DNA of 38,184 bases from JBOFEH01 sp051650265. GTDB taxonomy: Bacteria > Bacillota > Clostridia > Lachnospirales > Cellulosilyticaceae. Of the stretch, positions 8,792-16,454 are shown in pieces; the stretch's first letter is position 1, and the number at the start of each line of letters is the position of its first letter. The stretch covers positions 1 through 38,184 of the forward strand of contig JBOFIR010000272.1 of NCBI GenBank assembly GCA_051650265.1. Direction: 5' to 3'. The notes beneath the pieces are model-generated. The model did not search any database and was not told where the DNA came from. It saw nothing but the letters and a program-made list of their open reading frames with translations. Both the position numbers and the translations under genes were made by a program.

Positions 8792-9803
8792 TGATCTCAT
8801 CTCCTGCGCCACGTGATATTACAATTTCACCCGTATCTTCTAGCTTACGAATGATATTTACAATCTTCTGCTGTGCATCTTCGATCTCTTTCATACGTTT
8901 TGGTCCCATATATTCAAGATCTTCTTTAATCATTGTTGCAAGACGTTGTGAAACATTGCTAAGAATCACTTGTTTCACACTGTCACCTGCTCCCTTAAGA
9001 GCAATTGCAAGTTCATGGTTATCCACTTCACGTAAAACACGTTGGATGGATCTATTATCAAGTGTGGTAATATCCTCAAATACAAACATGCGTTTTTTGA
9101 TTGTTTCTGCAAGTTCTGGATCTTCAATTTCAAGGTTTTCCATAATGTTTTTCTCAGTGGCGCGGTCCACCATCCCAATAATCTCCACAATTGAATCAAT
9201 TCCACCAATACTGGTATAATCCTGTGACACAAGCGTTGAAAGACGCTTTTCAAACTCTTTTTCAATCTCACTAATTACTTCTGGGGATGCACGATCCATC
9301 ACAGCGATCCTTCTTGCTGTTTCAGCTTGCATCTGCTCTGGTAATGACGTCAATATCGTTGCTGCTTGAGTTGGCTTAAGATAACTTAATATCAATGCAA
9401 TGGTCTGTGGATGCTCACTTTGGATAAAGTTAATGAGCTGCGCTGCATCTGCTTTACGTGCAAACTCAAATGGGCGTACTTGAAGCGATACTGTTAAGCG
9501 ATTGATGACTTCAAGTGCCTTTTCTGCCCCAAGTGCTTTTTCAAGGAGCTGTCTTGCATAACCTATGCCCCCTTCAGCAATATAATCTTGTGCCAAACAG
9601 ATCTCATAGAACTCTTGCAACACTTCTTCTTTTGCCTTGGGTGAAACCGATCTGATACTGGATATCTCAAGTGTCAGATCTTCAATTTCTTCTTCTTTTA
9701 GATGTTTGAAGATTTTTGCAGACCGTTCAGGTCCTAGACTAATTAAAAGCATCGCTGCCTTTTGTCTACTCGTAAATTGTGTTGCTGTATGTGTGCCCAT
9801 CAT
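8784..9803 (-). CDS. fliG: Flagellar motor switch protein FliG
   Basis: FliG is the rotor protein that binds the MS ring through its N-terminus and receives torque from MotA through its C-terminus. The 339 aa match the family. Visible parts are RQKAAMLLISLGPERSAKIF near the start, the EHPQTIALILSYL middle domain motif with its LP..... hinge, and the C-terminal torque helix with charged residues around VLREVDNHELAIALKG. It sits directly after fliF, whose C-terminal tail it binds. GGGGGAG precedes two tandem ATG codons. Confidence 0.97.
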   Translation of the reverse strand: MMGTHTATQFTSRQKAAMLLISLGPERSAKIFKHLKEEEIEDLTLEISSIRSVSPKAKEEVLQEFYEICLAQDYIAEGGIGYARQLLEKALGAEKALEVINRLTVSLQVRPFEFARKADAAQLINFIQSEHPQTIALILSYLKPTQAATILTSLPEQMQAETARRIAVMDRASPEVISEIEKEFEKRLSTLVSQDYTSIGGIDSIVEIIGMVDRATEKNIMENLEIEDPELAETIKKRMFVFEDITTLDNRSIQRVLREVDNHELAIALKGAGDSVKQVILSNVSQRLATMIKEDLEYMGPKRMKEIEDAQQKIVNIIRKLEDTGEIVISRGAGDEIIV

Positions 9804-9817
9804 TCTCCCCCTTCATC

Positions 9818-11410
9818 TTATTCCCAATCATCATCATTAAGCCAATTTCTTAAAAGATTTGCAACAGCTTCTGGCTTCTCATCTACAAATTTTTCAATTT
9901 GACGTTTTGTTTCTAAGCTTTCTTTTAGTTCAATCTCTTCAAGTTCAACTTCTTCTTTTGCAGCCTTAAGTATTTGTTCAATCTCAAGTTCTGGCTCCGT
10001 CTCAACAACTTCTTCGTGCTTTCTGAACTTTATAAGTGCCAATCCAATCACGAGGATAATGAGTAGAATGAGTACAAATGGGAGATAGTCTTTTGCATCA
10101 ATACGATAGATTTCTTTGTCTAAAAAAATAGGCTTTTCATAGCCATTAACGACCACATTTTGTATACCTGTTCCATTTTTAATTGATTCAATTAATACTG
10201 GATCTACCACAATCGCCTTATTCTCACCATTACTTTCCTTAAACTGTTCCCATGTCGTCCCTGCTGGAAGTGTCCCTTCAATTGCCTCTTGTTTATATTC
10301 TTTGTGTTTAAATACGTTAACTGCTAATGAGGAGGCATCATAAAGAACATCTCCTGTATTTTTCACCTTGTTTGATACAACTTTATTATTCACATAGTCC
10401 GTTTCTTTATTGGAAGTCTTACTCTCACTATTAGCTACACTTCCTAGCACGTACTGCGTTGTATCACCTGCATTTGTCGCAGTCCCTGGTTCCCCTCCTG
10501 CAGGTGTATTGGTACTCTGGGAATTTGCAATTACTTCTTTGTCCACAAGTCCTTTATTTTCACCCTCTAACGGTGAAATGTACTCTTCACGCATCTCTTC
10601 ATAGCGATCAAAATCTAATACTAAGTTCGGGCTAATACGAATTTCAGAATAAATAGGTTCTAATAGATCTGTCACCTTGTTTCTAATCTCAGTCTCCGCT
10701 GCCAGTTTCAATTCTTGCTGCTTATTTGTTGCAAGTACGCCTTCATCCTGGCCACTATAAAGGTTATTACCTTCGGAATCAATAATCGTAATTCGCTGCT
10801 CATCTAAGCCTTCTACACTACTCGCTACAAATCGTGCAATACCTTCTACTTGTTTGGTATTCATTGATGATGCAAGTGTCAGCAAAATACTTGCACTACT
10901 CTCTTTTTCCGCCTTGATAAAAGAATTTTTCTCTTCTGGAATCACAAGCTTTACATCTGCTGACTTGATCTGATTCATAGACTCAAGTGCATCGCATAGT
11001 TCAACTTCCTTTAAACGATGCATCTTTGCTTTCATCTCATCTTCTGTCGTTGACATCGTATTGTTAAGCGCATCTTCAAAAGTATATTTTCCTTTCGGAA
11101 TACCTTCTGTTGTCAATGCAAATTTGGCCTTCGTCAAATCCTTTTCATTGACCTCTATGGTGGTACCATTATCTTTTACTTCATATTTAATCTTCTGTGC
11201 ATCCAATACTTCTGCCGCACTGGCTGCTTCTTTGAGTTCCAAATTACGATACAATACAGACATCTTTGGCTTACCCATGATGAGTACACTTAGTACAATT
11301 ACCGCTAAGAGTGCCCCTACACCTACACCTAGCCTTACTTTCTGCCTCTGAGACAAACTCCCCCACTTCTCTGTGAGTTGAGTAGACATTTGCTCTATGG
11401 TCTGTTGCAT
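9818..11410 (-). CDS. fliF: Flagellar MS-ring protein FliF
   Basis: FliF forms the membrane-embedded ring on which the flagellum is built. The 530-residue product has two membrane helices, at about 26-46 and about 440-460 (PFVLILLIILVIGLALI). The ring-building domains with SVLYRNLELKEAAS and the EALESM-type region lie between them. The C-terminal tail ends in LLRNWLNDDDWE, the typical FliG-binding peptide. The loop at about 300-350 is rich in Thr, Asn and Gly and is a variable region in this family. It lies between fliE and fliG. Confidence 0.96.
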   Translation of the reverse strand: MQQTIEQMSTQLTEKWGSLSQRQKVRLGVGVGALLAVIVLSVLIMGKPKMSVLYRNLELKEAASAAEVLDAQKIKYEVKDNGTTIEVNEKDLTKAKFALTTEGIPKGKYTFEDALNNTMSTTEDEMKAKMHRLKEVELCDALESMNQIKSADVKLVIPEEKNSFIKAEKESSASILLTLASSMNTKQVEGIARFVASSVEGLDEQRITIIDSEGNNLYSGQDEGVLATNKQQELKLAAETEIRNKVTDLLEPIYSEIRISPNLVLDFDRYEEMREEYISPLEGENKGLVDKEVIANSQSTNTPAGGEPGTATNAGDTTQYVLGSVANSESKTSNKETDYVNNKVVSNKVKNTGDVLYDASSLAVNVFKHKEYKQEAIEGTLPAGTTWEQFKESNGENKAIVVDPVLIESIKNGTGIQNVVVNGYEKPIFLDKEIYRIDAKDYLPFVLILLIILVIGLALIKFRKHEEVVETEPELEIEQILKAAKEEVELEEIELKESLETKRQIEKFVDEKPEAVANLLRNWLNDDDWE

Positions 11411-11432
11411 AACTACACCTCATTTCTTATGT

Positions 11433-11741
11433 CTATACAGGTATTCTCATGATTTCTCTATATGCTTCTAAAAGGTTATTTCTCACCTGTGTGGTAAACT
11501 GAAGTAAAATGCTAGATTTTTCTTGGGCAATCATCAAGTTATGGATATTTTCATCCTTGCCTGTGATAAAATCATAAGTCAATTCCGTTGTTTTTTGTTC
11601 TGCCTCAGCAGTTGCTCCTAGTAACTCTTTGGCACGTTTAAAGCTCTCTGTAAAAAGTACATCACTTGTTGGCTGAGCTTTTGAGGCTTCTATCAAGCCT
11701 TTAGTCTCCATTCCCCCAAGCCCTTGTATTCCATTAATCAT
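11433..11741 (-). CDS. fliE: Flagellar hook-basal body complex protein FliE
   Basis: FliE connects the MS ring to the proximal rod. The 102-residue product has the conserved C-terminal half with MIAQEKSSILLQFTTQVRN and the terminal YREIMRIPV, both hallmarks of FliE. The N-terminal part (INGIQGLGGME) is variable. The gene lies between flgC and fliF, 15 bases after the flgC stop, as in most flagellar operons. Confidence 0.94.
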   Translation of the reverse strand: MINGIQGLGGMETKGLIEASKAQPTSDVLFTESFKRAKELLGATAEAEQKTTELTYDFITGKDENIHNLMIAQEKSSILLQFTTQVRNNLLEAYREIMRIPV

Positions 11742-11756
11742 TTATTAATCCCCCTC

Positions 11757-12191
11757 TTATCCTTTACCAATTTCTAATGCTTTGGAAGCCATTGCCTTCA
11801 TGGCATTAAATGCGGTCACATTGGCCTCATAAGATCTACTAGCAGAAATCATATTCACCATCTCTTCAATACCATTCACATTAGGCATCTGAACATATCC
11901 ATTTGCGTCTGCATCAGGATGTGTCGGATTATATACCAGTGGAAATGGTTTTTCATCTTCCACAATTTGAGCAACCCTCACCCCATTAACACCTTGATCC
12001 TTGTAGGTTCCAAGTACTTTATCAAAAGAATTATTCACAGATTCAAAAATTACCGTTTTACGTTTATAGGGCCCACCCTCTGGTGTACGTGTTGTATCTA
12101 CATTAGTAAGGTTTTGAGAAATAATATCTAACCTAAGACGCTGTGCTGTTAAGCCAGACGCCGCTGTATTCATGGATCCAAAAAACGACAT
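11757..12191 (-). CDS. flgC: Flagellar basal-body rod protein FlgC
   Basis: FlgC is a proximal rod protein exported by the flagellar system. The 144 residues begin MSFFGSMNTAASGLTAQRLR, then show SQNLTNVDTTRT, the rod-protein signature. They end with the helix MISASRSYEANVTAFNAMKA characteristic of FlgC. The spacing to flgB is 11 bases. Length and order are normal. Confidence 0.96.
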   Translation of the reverse strand: MSFFGSMNTAASGLTAQRLRLDIISQNLTNVDTTRTPEGGPYKRKTVIFESVNNSFDKVLGTYKDQGVNGVRVAQIVEDEKPFPLVYNPTHPDADANGYVQMPNVNGIEEMVNMISASRSYEANVTAFNAMKAMASKALEIGKG

Positions 12192-12202
12192 GTCTATTCC
12201 TC

Positions 12203-12571
12203 CTATCGCATGTTTTGTAAAATATATTTATAACGTTGAATTTGTGCATTGGCCCGTTGGATCAACGCATCATACTTCAACTTTGTCTTACTCAGCTCTG
12301 CTGTCTCCACATCAATATTCACATTATTGCCATCTAAACGTCCTGTAAAGTTGACATAGTCTTGATAAATAGTCGGCTGAATTTTTTCCGTGTCCACTGC
12401 ACCTATCCCCTTACGGCCAAGTTCCTTACTTAGATATTCTTCAAATTTGACATCATACCTACGATAACCTGGTGTATCTATATTCGCTAAATTGTTAGTC
12501 ACCATTTGTTGCCTAAGCATCGTTGCGTCCAACGCCTTTTGTGTGACATCTAAATGTGTAAATAATTCCAT
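12203..12571 (-). CDS. flgB: Flagellar basal-body rod protein FlgB
   Basis: FlgB is a proximal rod protein and here the first gene of the flagellar operon. The 122 residues include QQMVTNNLANIDTPGYRR (rod signature) and a C-terminal helix ending YKYILQNMR. The start ATG is preceded by AGGAGGG at 12585-12579. A sigma-A-like promoter lies about 65-93 bases upstream and no other gene stands between, so this is the head of the operon. No codY or hslUV genes precede it, unlike in Bacillus. Confidence 0.96.
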   Translation of the reverse strand: MELFTHLDVTQKALDATMLRQQMVTNNLANIDTPGYRRYDVKFEEYLSKELGRKGIGAVDTEKIQPTIYQDYVNFTGRLDGNNVNIDVETAELSKTKLKYDALIQRANAQIQRYKYILQNMR

Positions 12572-12635
12572 TTCCCCACCCTCCTACTGCGCATTCCTCT
12601 TTCTTTATTTGACGCACTTTTCTGTACATTATTTT

Positions 12636-12664
12636 ATTATATATTCTAGTTCATTAATTATCAA
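12636..12664 (-). promoter_or_regulatory. Sigma-A type promoter of the flagellar operon
   Basis: On the minus strand TTGATA (12664-12659) and TATAAT (12641-12636) are separated by exactly 17 bases. This is one mismatch from the vegetative consensus. It lies after the terminator of the upstream unit and about 65 bases before the flgB start codon. Transcription should begin near 12629, giving a leader of roughly 58 bases. That is too short to hold a c-di-GMP riboswitch like those before some clostridial flagellar operons. Confidence 0.8.
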
Positions 12665-12700
12665 CAATTCAATACAAGTCTATTGACAGATAATTTTCCT

Positions 12701-12747
12701 AAAAAATAAGACCACCCTTCAAGTTTATTATTCTTCGGGGTAGTCTT
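12701..12747 (-). terminator. Rho-independent terminator upstream of the flagellar operon
   Basis: Minus-strand arms AAGACTACCC (12747-12738) and GGGTGGTCTT (12717-12708) pair over 10 bp, with one G-U pair possible only in the minus-strand RNA. A six-T run follows at 12706-12701. The loop is long (about 20 bases). It would end transcripts from spoIIM or from the small-RNA candidate just upstream, and insulates the flgB promoter. Confidence 0.7.
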
Positions 12748-12766
12748 TAAACTACAGTGTAATTAT
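12701..12766 (-). ncRNA. Candidate short RNA between spoIIM and flgB
   Basis: A promoter-like pair (GTTACA at 12800-12795, 17 bases, TATAAT at 12777-12772) stands about 20 bases before the terminator stem at 12747. It would yield a transcript of only about 65 bases, made mostly of the terminator hairpin. The -35 match is poor (4 of 6), so this may be chance in an AT-rich spacer. I see no homology to a known RNA family. Confidence 0.2.
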
Positions 12767-12804
12767 ATTAAATTATACTATATCTTTATTTTTTTGTAAC
12801 GTTT

Positions 12805-12833
12805 CTATGGTCCCTTTATGCAGAGGACCATAG
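12805..12833 (+). other. Perfect hairpin with T-run on the plus strand, no gene to serve
   Basis: CTATGGTCC (12805-12813) and GGACCATAG (12825-12833) form a perfect 9-bp stem with an 11-base loop. On the plus strand TCCTTTTTT follows, as in a terminator. On the minus strand only AAACG follows. No plus-strand gene lies upstream, so it would stop antisense transcription out of the flagellar operon, or it could be a protein-binding palindrome. It lies in the 333-base gap between flgB and spoIIM, which holds no credible ORF. Confidence 0.5.
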
Positions 12834-12888
12834 TCCTTTTTTGTATTTTTACCTGTTATTTTTGTATTTTTTTGGGCTTTTTGTCATT

Positions 12889-12917
12889 TTTTAAACAATT
12901 TGTTTTAAACAATTTGT
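12889..12917. repeat. Tandem 15-base duplication at the end of spoIIM
   Basis: The 15-base unit TTTTAAACAATTTGT occurs at 12889-12903 and again at 12903-12917, sharing one base. The second copy contains the spoIIM stop codon. It looks like a small local duplication that left the reading frame untouched. Confidence 0.7.
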
Positions 12918-13477
12918 CGCACGATCCAAACCAATAGGGGTTGTATATATCCATCAACCAGCGTAATGATACCTACTAGCACAAGTGCTACACCTAGCAC
13001 TTCACTGTATTTTTTGAATCCCATGCGCGATTCCTGCCCAGAAAACCTCTTGCCATAGCGCATGGCATTCATATAGATCCAAAGCAACAATGTACTTTGA
13101 ATACCTAGGAGTAGTCCACCTACTAGTATCCCTTTGAGGCCGTAAAGTAATACAAATCCACCCACTGCAAACCCATAAGAAAAACTCACAAAGAAAAGTA
13201 CACCTAACGCAATAGGGTTGGTCAATCGCCAAATGCCACACAGCCAAATGAGTAGCAAGTTACGAGCATAAAGCAAAAAGGCATTCTTAATGACTTCAAT
13301 ACCGCTTGCCCACTCCCCTTGCATCATATATTGATTCACCATAAGCCACAAAGATTGTTCATCTCTCACAGCAACAGCATAAATCCCACCTGCTACTAAA
13401 CCCAGCATTACTACGATAAAATAGGTTTGATACATCCGCAGCATATGCCAATCCATTCGGGTATTCTTTTTTCTCAT
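12905..13477 (-). CDS. spoIIM: SpoIIM-like stage II sporulation membrane protein
   Basis: SpoIIM is part of the DMP peptidoglycan-degrading machine that drives engulfment of the forespore. The 190-aa product is very hydrophobic with about five membrane segments (about 17-37, 65-85, 88-110, 112-135, 160-185) and a basic start (RKKNTR). The family signature is subtle, for example NAFLLYARNLLLIW and LGVLFFVSFSYGFAVGG. In Clostridia a Nudix gene is often next to spoIIM, as here, which strengthens the call. A general membrane protein of the SpoIIM/YIP type remains possible. GAGGTGAC precedes the ATG. Confidence 0.8.
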   Translation of the reverse strand: MRKKNTRMDWHMLRMYQTYFIVVMLGLVAGGIYAVAVRDEQSLWLMVNQYMMQGEWASGIEVIKNAFLLYARNLLLIWLCGIWRLTNPIALGVLFFVSFSYGFAVGGFVLLYGLKGILVGGLLLGIQSTLLLWIYMNAMRYGKRFSGQESRMGFKKYSEVLGVALVLVGIITLVDGYIQPLLVWIVRQIV

Positions 13478-13528
13478 AAGTCACCTCATTCTAACTTGTC
13501 CTTTAGTTAAAATTATGATGTAAAGTAT

Positions 13529-14077
13529 TTATTTAGAACTGAATTTCGCTTTCATCTGCTCAATATAAACACTGAGTACGGCAACAATTGTCTTCCCATC
13601 TTGTATCTCCCCAGCCTCTATCATTTTGACAACTTCATCTAGTGGATAGTATACAATTTCTATAAATTCATCCTCATCCAAGCACTGCGCAGTCTTAATA
13701 AGGTCTGTTGCCTGATACAGATGGAGTTTTTCATTACTAAAGCCTACAGCTGAATACATAGCACATATTTTCTTCATTTGTTTTGCTTGGTACCCAATCT
13801 CTTCTTCAAGCTCTCGCCTTGCACAAATAAGTGGATCCTCACCCACTTCTAGTTTCCCTGCCGGAATCTCCAGCACCATCCCATCTTCTGCATTGCGATA
13901 CTGCTTCACCAGAATTACTTCTCCCTTATCTGTGAGTGGTACCACAGCAGATGCCCCATTATGAAGTACCAATTCCCACTGCGTCTGATGCCCATCTTCA
14001 AACTCAATAGTATCTTCTGCCACAGAAAAAATCTTCCCTTTGTAAATTTCTCTTCGCTTAACAAGTTTGGTTTTCAC
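13529..14077 (-). CDS. Nudix hydrolase, ADP-ribose pyrophosphatase type
   Basis: This enzyme hydrolyses ADP-ribose or related nucleoside diphosphate compounds. The full Nudix box pattern GX5EX7REUXEEXGU is present, from GKLEVGE to REL-EEEIGY (about residues 77-99). The MVLEIPAGKLE lead-in is typical of the ADP-ribose branch. The frame is open to 14113, but I choose GTG at 14077 (182 aa, VKTKLVKRREIY). It has a GAGGGGGG ribosome site at good spacing and matches the usual family N-terminus. It follows proC by 14 bases and precedes spoIIM. Confidence 0.92.
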   Translation of the reverse strand: MKTKLVKRREIYKGKIFSVAEDTIEFEDGHQTQWELVLHNGASAVVPLTDKGEVILVKQYRNAEDGMVLEIPAGKLEVGEDPLICARRELEEEIGYQAKQMKKICAMYSAVGFSNEKLHLYQATDLIKTAQCLDEDEFIEIVYYPLDEVVKMIEAGEIQDGKTIVAVLSVYIEQMKAKFSSK

Positions 14078-14091
14078 GAAAGACCCCCCTC

Positions 14092-14886
14092 TTACTTTTT
14101 CATAGCAACACATTTGTCATAGCATGCAATCATTGAACTAATGATGCTATTTCTAAATCCTGTTTCTTCCATGTGATTAAGCGCCACAATTGTTGCCCCC
14201 CCTGGTGATGTCACTTCATCTTTAAGTTCCCCTGGATGTTTGTGCGTCTCAAGAATCATCTCACATGCACCTTTTATAGATCTTGCTGAAAGTTCATACG
14301 CCATCGCCCTTGGGAGTCCTAAACGCACTGCTGCATCCGCCATCGCCTCAATCATCACATAGCCATATGCTGGCGAACATCCTGACGTAGGAATGACAGC
14401 ATCCATCAAATGTTCTGGCACCTTAAAACTCTTACCAAATGTTCCAAAGTATGCCTCTAAGGTCTGCACTTCATTGCTATCAAGTTCACCCTCTTCATAA
14501 CTATATGCCGTTACACCTTCTCCTATTAGTGCAGGTGTGTTTGGCATACTTCGCACCACACGAACAGATTCACCTAACAATGCCTTCATCTGCATGATTG
14601 TATAGCCTGGTGCTACAGTTACAATCACATGACGCGCTTCTAGTAAAGACTTCATTTTCTCGCATTGCTCTTTATAGTATTGTGGTTTAATTGAAAGGAT
14701 CACGTAGTCACACGCCGTGATTACTTCTTCATAAGTTTTACAACAAGTGACATGTTCACTTCTTAGTTTATCATAACAACTTTGATTAATATCATAAATA
14801 TACACCTGCGCCAAGCCACTTTGTGCAATTGCCTGAATCATGGCCCCTCCCATATTTCCTGCCCCAATAAATCCAATCGTATTCAT
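14092..14886 (-). CDS. proC: Pyrroline-5-carboxylate reductase
   Basis: ProC makes proline by NAD(P)H-dependent reduction of pyrroline-5-carboxylate. The dinucleotide-binding GAGNMGGAM lies at 7-15. MPNTPALIGEG and the C-terminal signature with EVTSPGGATIVAL form the substrate site. The 264-aa length is typical. GAGAGGT precedes the ATG. It is the first gene of a proC-Nudix-spoIIM unit and divergent from nfeD, with no clear regulator site in between. Confidence 0.96.
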   Translation of the reverse strand: MNTIGFIGAGNMGGAMIQAIAQSGLAQVYIYDINQSCYDKLRSEHVTCCKTYEEVITACDYVILSIKPQYYKEQCEKMKSLLEARHVIVTVAPGYTIMQMKALLGESVRVVRSMPNTPALIGEGVTAYSYEEGELDSNEVQTLEAYFGTFGKSFKVPEHLMDAVIPTSGCSPAYGYVMIEAMADAAVRLGLPRAMAYELSARSIKGACEMILETHKHPGELKDEVTSPGGATIVALNHMEETGFRNSIISSMIACYDKCVAMKK

Positions 14887-15017
14887 ATCATTACCTCTCT
14901 TTTCTCATTGCTTTATTTGTAGACCCCATTATACTATTATACCTATTTAATGGTATAATAAGGATGATTATTCAATAACCTTGATTATATCATATTTAAA
15001 GGAAGGAGGTACAGATT
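14887..15017. promoter_or_regulatory. Divergent promoter region between proC and nfeD, with a palindrome
   Basis: TATTATACC (14935-14943) and GGTATAATA (14952-14960) form a perfect 9-bp inverted repeat, so a TATAAT -10 element faces each way (14954-14959 on plus, 14941-14936 on minus). No good -35 hexamer is at proper spacing for either. The palindrome could be simply two back-to-back -10 boxes or an operator. AAGGAGG at about 15003 serves nfeD. Confidence 0.45.
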
Positions 15018-15470
15018 ATGGGTTTGATTTGGATTTTTTGGCTGATCGTATGTATTATCTTCTCTATAGCCGAAATGGCTTATAGTGGGTTTTTCCTCAT
15101 CTGGTTTGCTGCAGGTGCACTCGCAGCACTCTTCACTAGTTTTTTCACCTCCAATATCATTATTCAAAGCACTGTTTTCCTTGTTGTATCCTTTGTTCTG
15201 CTCATTACTTTAACTAAAAAATTGACAATACGCTTTCAGGGCAAACAGACTATCGCTACCAACATCGATGCACTCATAGGTCGTACAGGCACAGTTTTAG
15301 AAGCAATTGGTCCAGATGATCAGACCGGCATCGTGAAGCTTGACGGCGAACACTGGACAGCACGCTCAACCACTGGTATCACTATACCAAAAGGCACCTT
15401 AGTTGTTGCCGAACAAATCAAAGGTGTACGACTATTCGTTTCACCGATTACACAGAGAAAAGGAGATTAA
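15018..15470 (+). CDS. NfeD-like membrane protein (short form with OB-fold domain)
   Basis: NfeD proteins partner with SPFH-domain proteins such as slipins and flotillins in membrane microdomains. The 150-aa product lacks the ClpP-like protease half of long NfeD. Three to four membrane helices (about 3-22, 25-45, 48-66) are followed by a C-terminal OB-fold domain with IGRTGTVLEAIGP and a G.V.LDGEHWTARS stretch. A strong AAGGAGG site lies upstream. The next gene encodes an SPFH protein whose ribosome site lies in the end of this gene, so the two are co-expressed. Confidence 0.9.
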   Translation: MGLIWIFWLIVCIIFSIAEMAYSGFFLIWFAAGALAALFTSFFTSNIIIQSTVFLVVSFVLLITLTKKLTIRFQGKQTIATNIDALIGRTGTVLEAIGPDDQTGIVKLDGEHWTARSTTGITIPKGTLVVAEQIKGVRLFVSPITQRKGD

Positions 15471-15471
15471 T

Positions 15472-16410
15472 ATGGGTCCTCTTATTGCTATTATTAGCAT
15501 CATCGTATTCTTGCTCATCCTTGCAGCAAGTTCTATCAAAATTATCAAACAATCTAATGTGGGCATTGTTATGCGCCTAGGTAAATTTCATCGTAAAGCC
15601 GAAGTCGGTGTTAACTTCATCTTCCCATTCATTGAACACATCTACACTATTGTAGACCTTCGTGAATGTGTCATGGATTTTGCACCACAAGCTGTCATCA
15701 CAAAAGATAATGTCACTATGCAAATCGATACCGTTGTCTATTACAAGGTTACTGATCCGGTTAATTACATATTCGAAATTGCTAATCCACTCAGTGCAAT
15801 TGAAAATTTAACTGCTACAACACTCCGTAATATCATCGGTGAACTTGATCTTGATGAAACCTTAACATCTAGAGACACAATCAATACGAGTCTTCGTGGT
15901 ATTTTGGATGAAGCGACAGACAAATGGGGAATCAAAGTTAACCGTGTAGAACTCAAAAATATCATTCCACCGAGAGATATCCAAGATGCCATGGAGAAAC
16001 AAATGCGTGCAGAAAGACAGCGCCGCGAGGCTGTACTCAGAGCCGAAGGAGAGAAAAGTGCTGCGATATTAGAGGCCCAGGGACAAAAGGAAGCTGCAAT
16101 CCTCAAAGCTGAGGCGCAAAAAGAATCTATGATCCGCACAGCTGAAGGTCAAAAACAAGCTGAAATCCTCAAAGCCCAAGGGGAAGCTTCTGCAATCCGT
16201 GCACTTCAAGATGCCAAGGCAGAAGGCCTACGTTCTGTATTCACTGCTATTAAGGAGAGTGACGTTGACGATCACATTCTTGCCATTCGTTCTATGGAAG
16301 CACTTGAAAAAATCGCTGAAGGCGAATCTAGCAAGCTGGTTTTACCATCTGATGCAATCAATTTCCTAGGCACCTTCAAAGGGATCAAAGAAGTGATGTC
16401 CGATAAATAA
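15472..16410 (+). CDS. SPFH domain protein, slipin/QmcA (stomatin) type
   Basis: This is a membrane-anchored scaffold of lipid microdomains. It has an N-terminal membrane helix (about 4-24) and the SPFH domain (about 25-190) with VGIVMRLGKFHRKAEVGVNF and LRNIIGELDLDETL. A coiled coil of repeated Ala-Glu-Gly-x-Lys/Gln units follows (about 185-255), and a C-terminal tail. The start at 15472 (312 aa) has AAGGAG at correct spacing; the frame extends upstream into nfeD but without support. It is the second gene of the only plus-strand unit in the window. Proteolytic or envelope-stress roles reported in relatives are not tested here. Confidence 0.93.
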   Translation: MGPLIAIISIIVFLLILAASSIKIIKQSNVGIVMRLGKFHRKAEVGVNFIFPFIEHIYTIVDLRECVMDFAPQAVITKDNVTMQIDTVVYYKVTDPVNYIFEIANPLSAIENLTATTLRNIIGELDLDETLTSRDTINTSLRGILDEATDKWGIKVNRVELKNIIPPRDIQDAMEKQMRAERQRREAVLRAEGEKSAAILEAQGQKEAAILKAEAQKESMIRTAEGQKQAEILKAQGEASAIRALQDAKAEGLRSVFTAIKESDVDDHILAIRSMEALEKIAEGESSKLVLPSDAINFLGTFKGIKEVMSDK

Positions 16411-16413
16411 ATA

Positions 16414-16447
16414 AAAAAGGTATCGCAAACTTTTGCGATACCTTTTT
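16414..16447. terminator. Bidirectional terminator between the slipin gene and purB
   Basis: AAAAAGGTATCGCAAA (16414-16429) and its exact complement (16432-16447) form a near-continuous stem. It has an A-run on the left and a T-run on the right, so both RNA strands end in U. The convergent slipin and purB genes share it. Confidence 0.9.
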
Positions 16448-16454
16448 CTTATGC

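Noticed and set aside
8791..9219. A 142-codon plus-strand frame opposite fliG, and similar ones opposite flgE, rny and der
   Set aside because: All are antisense to strongly conserved genes, are Ser/Ile-rich as expected for antisense frames, and show no family pattern.
12572..12700. A c-di-GMP riboswitch before flgB, as in some clostridial flagellar operons
   Set aside because: The leader between the promoter and flgB is only about 58 bases and shows none of the conserved riboswitch segments.
15765..16139. A minus-strand frame opposite the slipin gene
   Set aside because: It mirrors the repeated Ala/Glu coiled-coil codons of the slipin and has no start signal.
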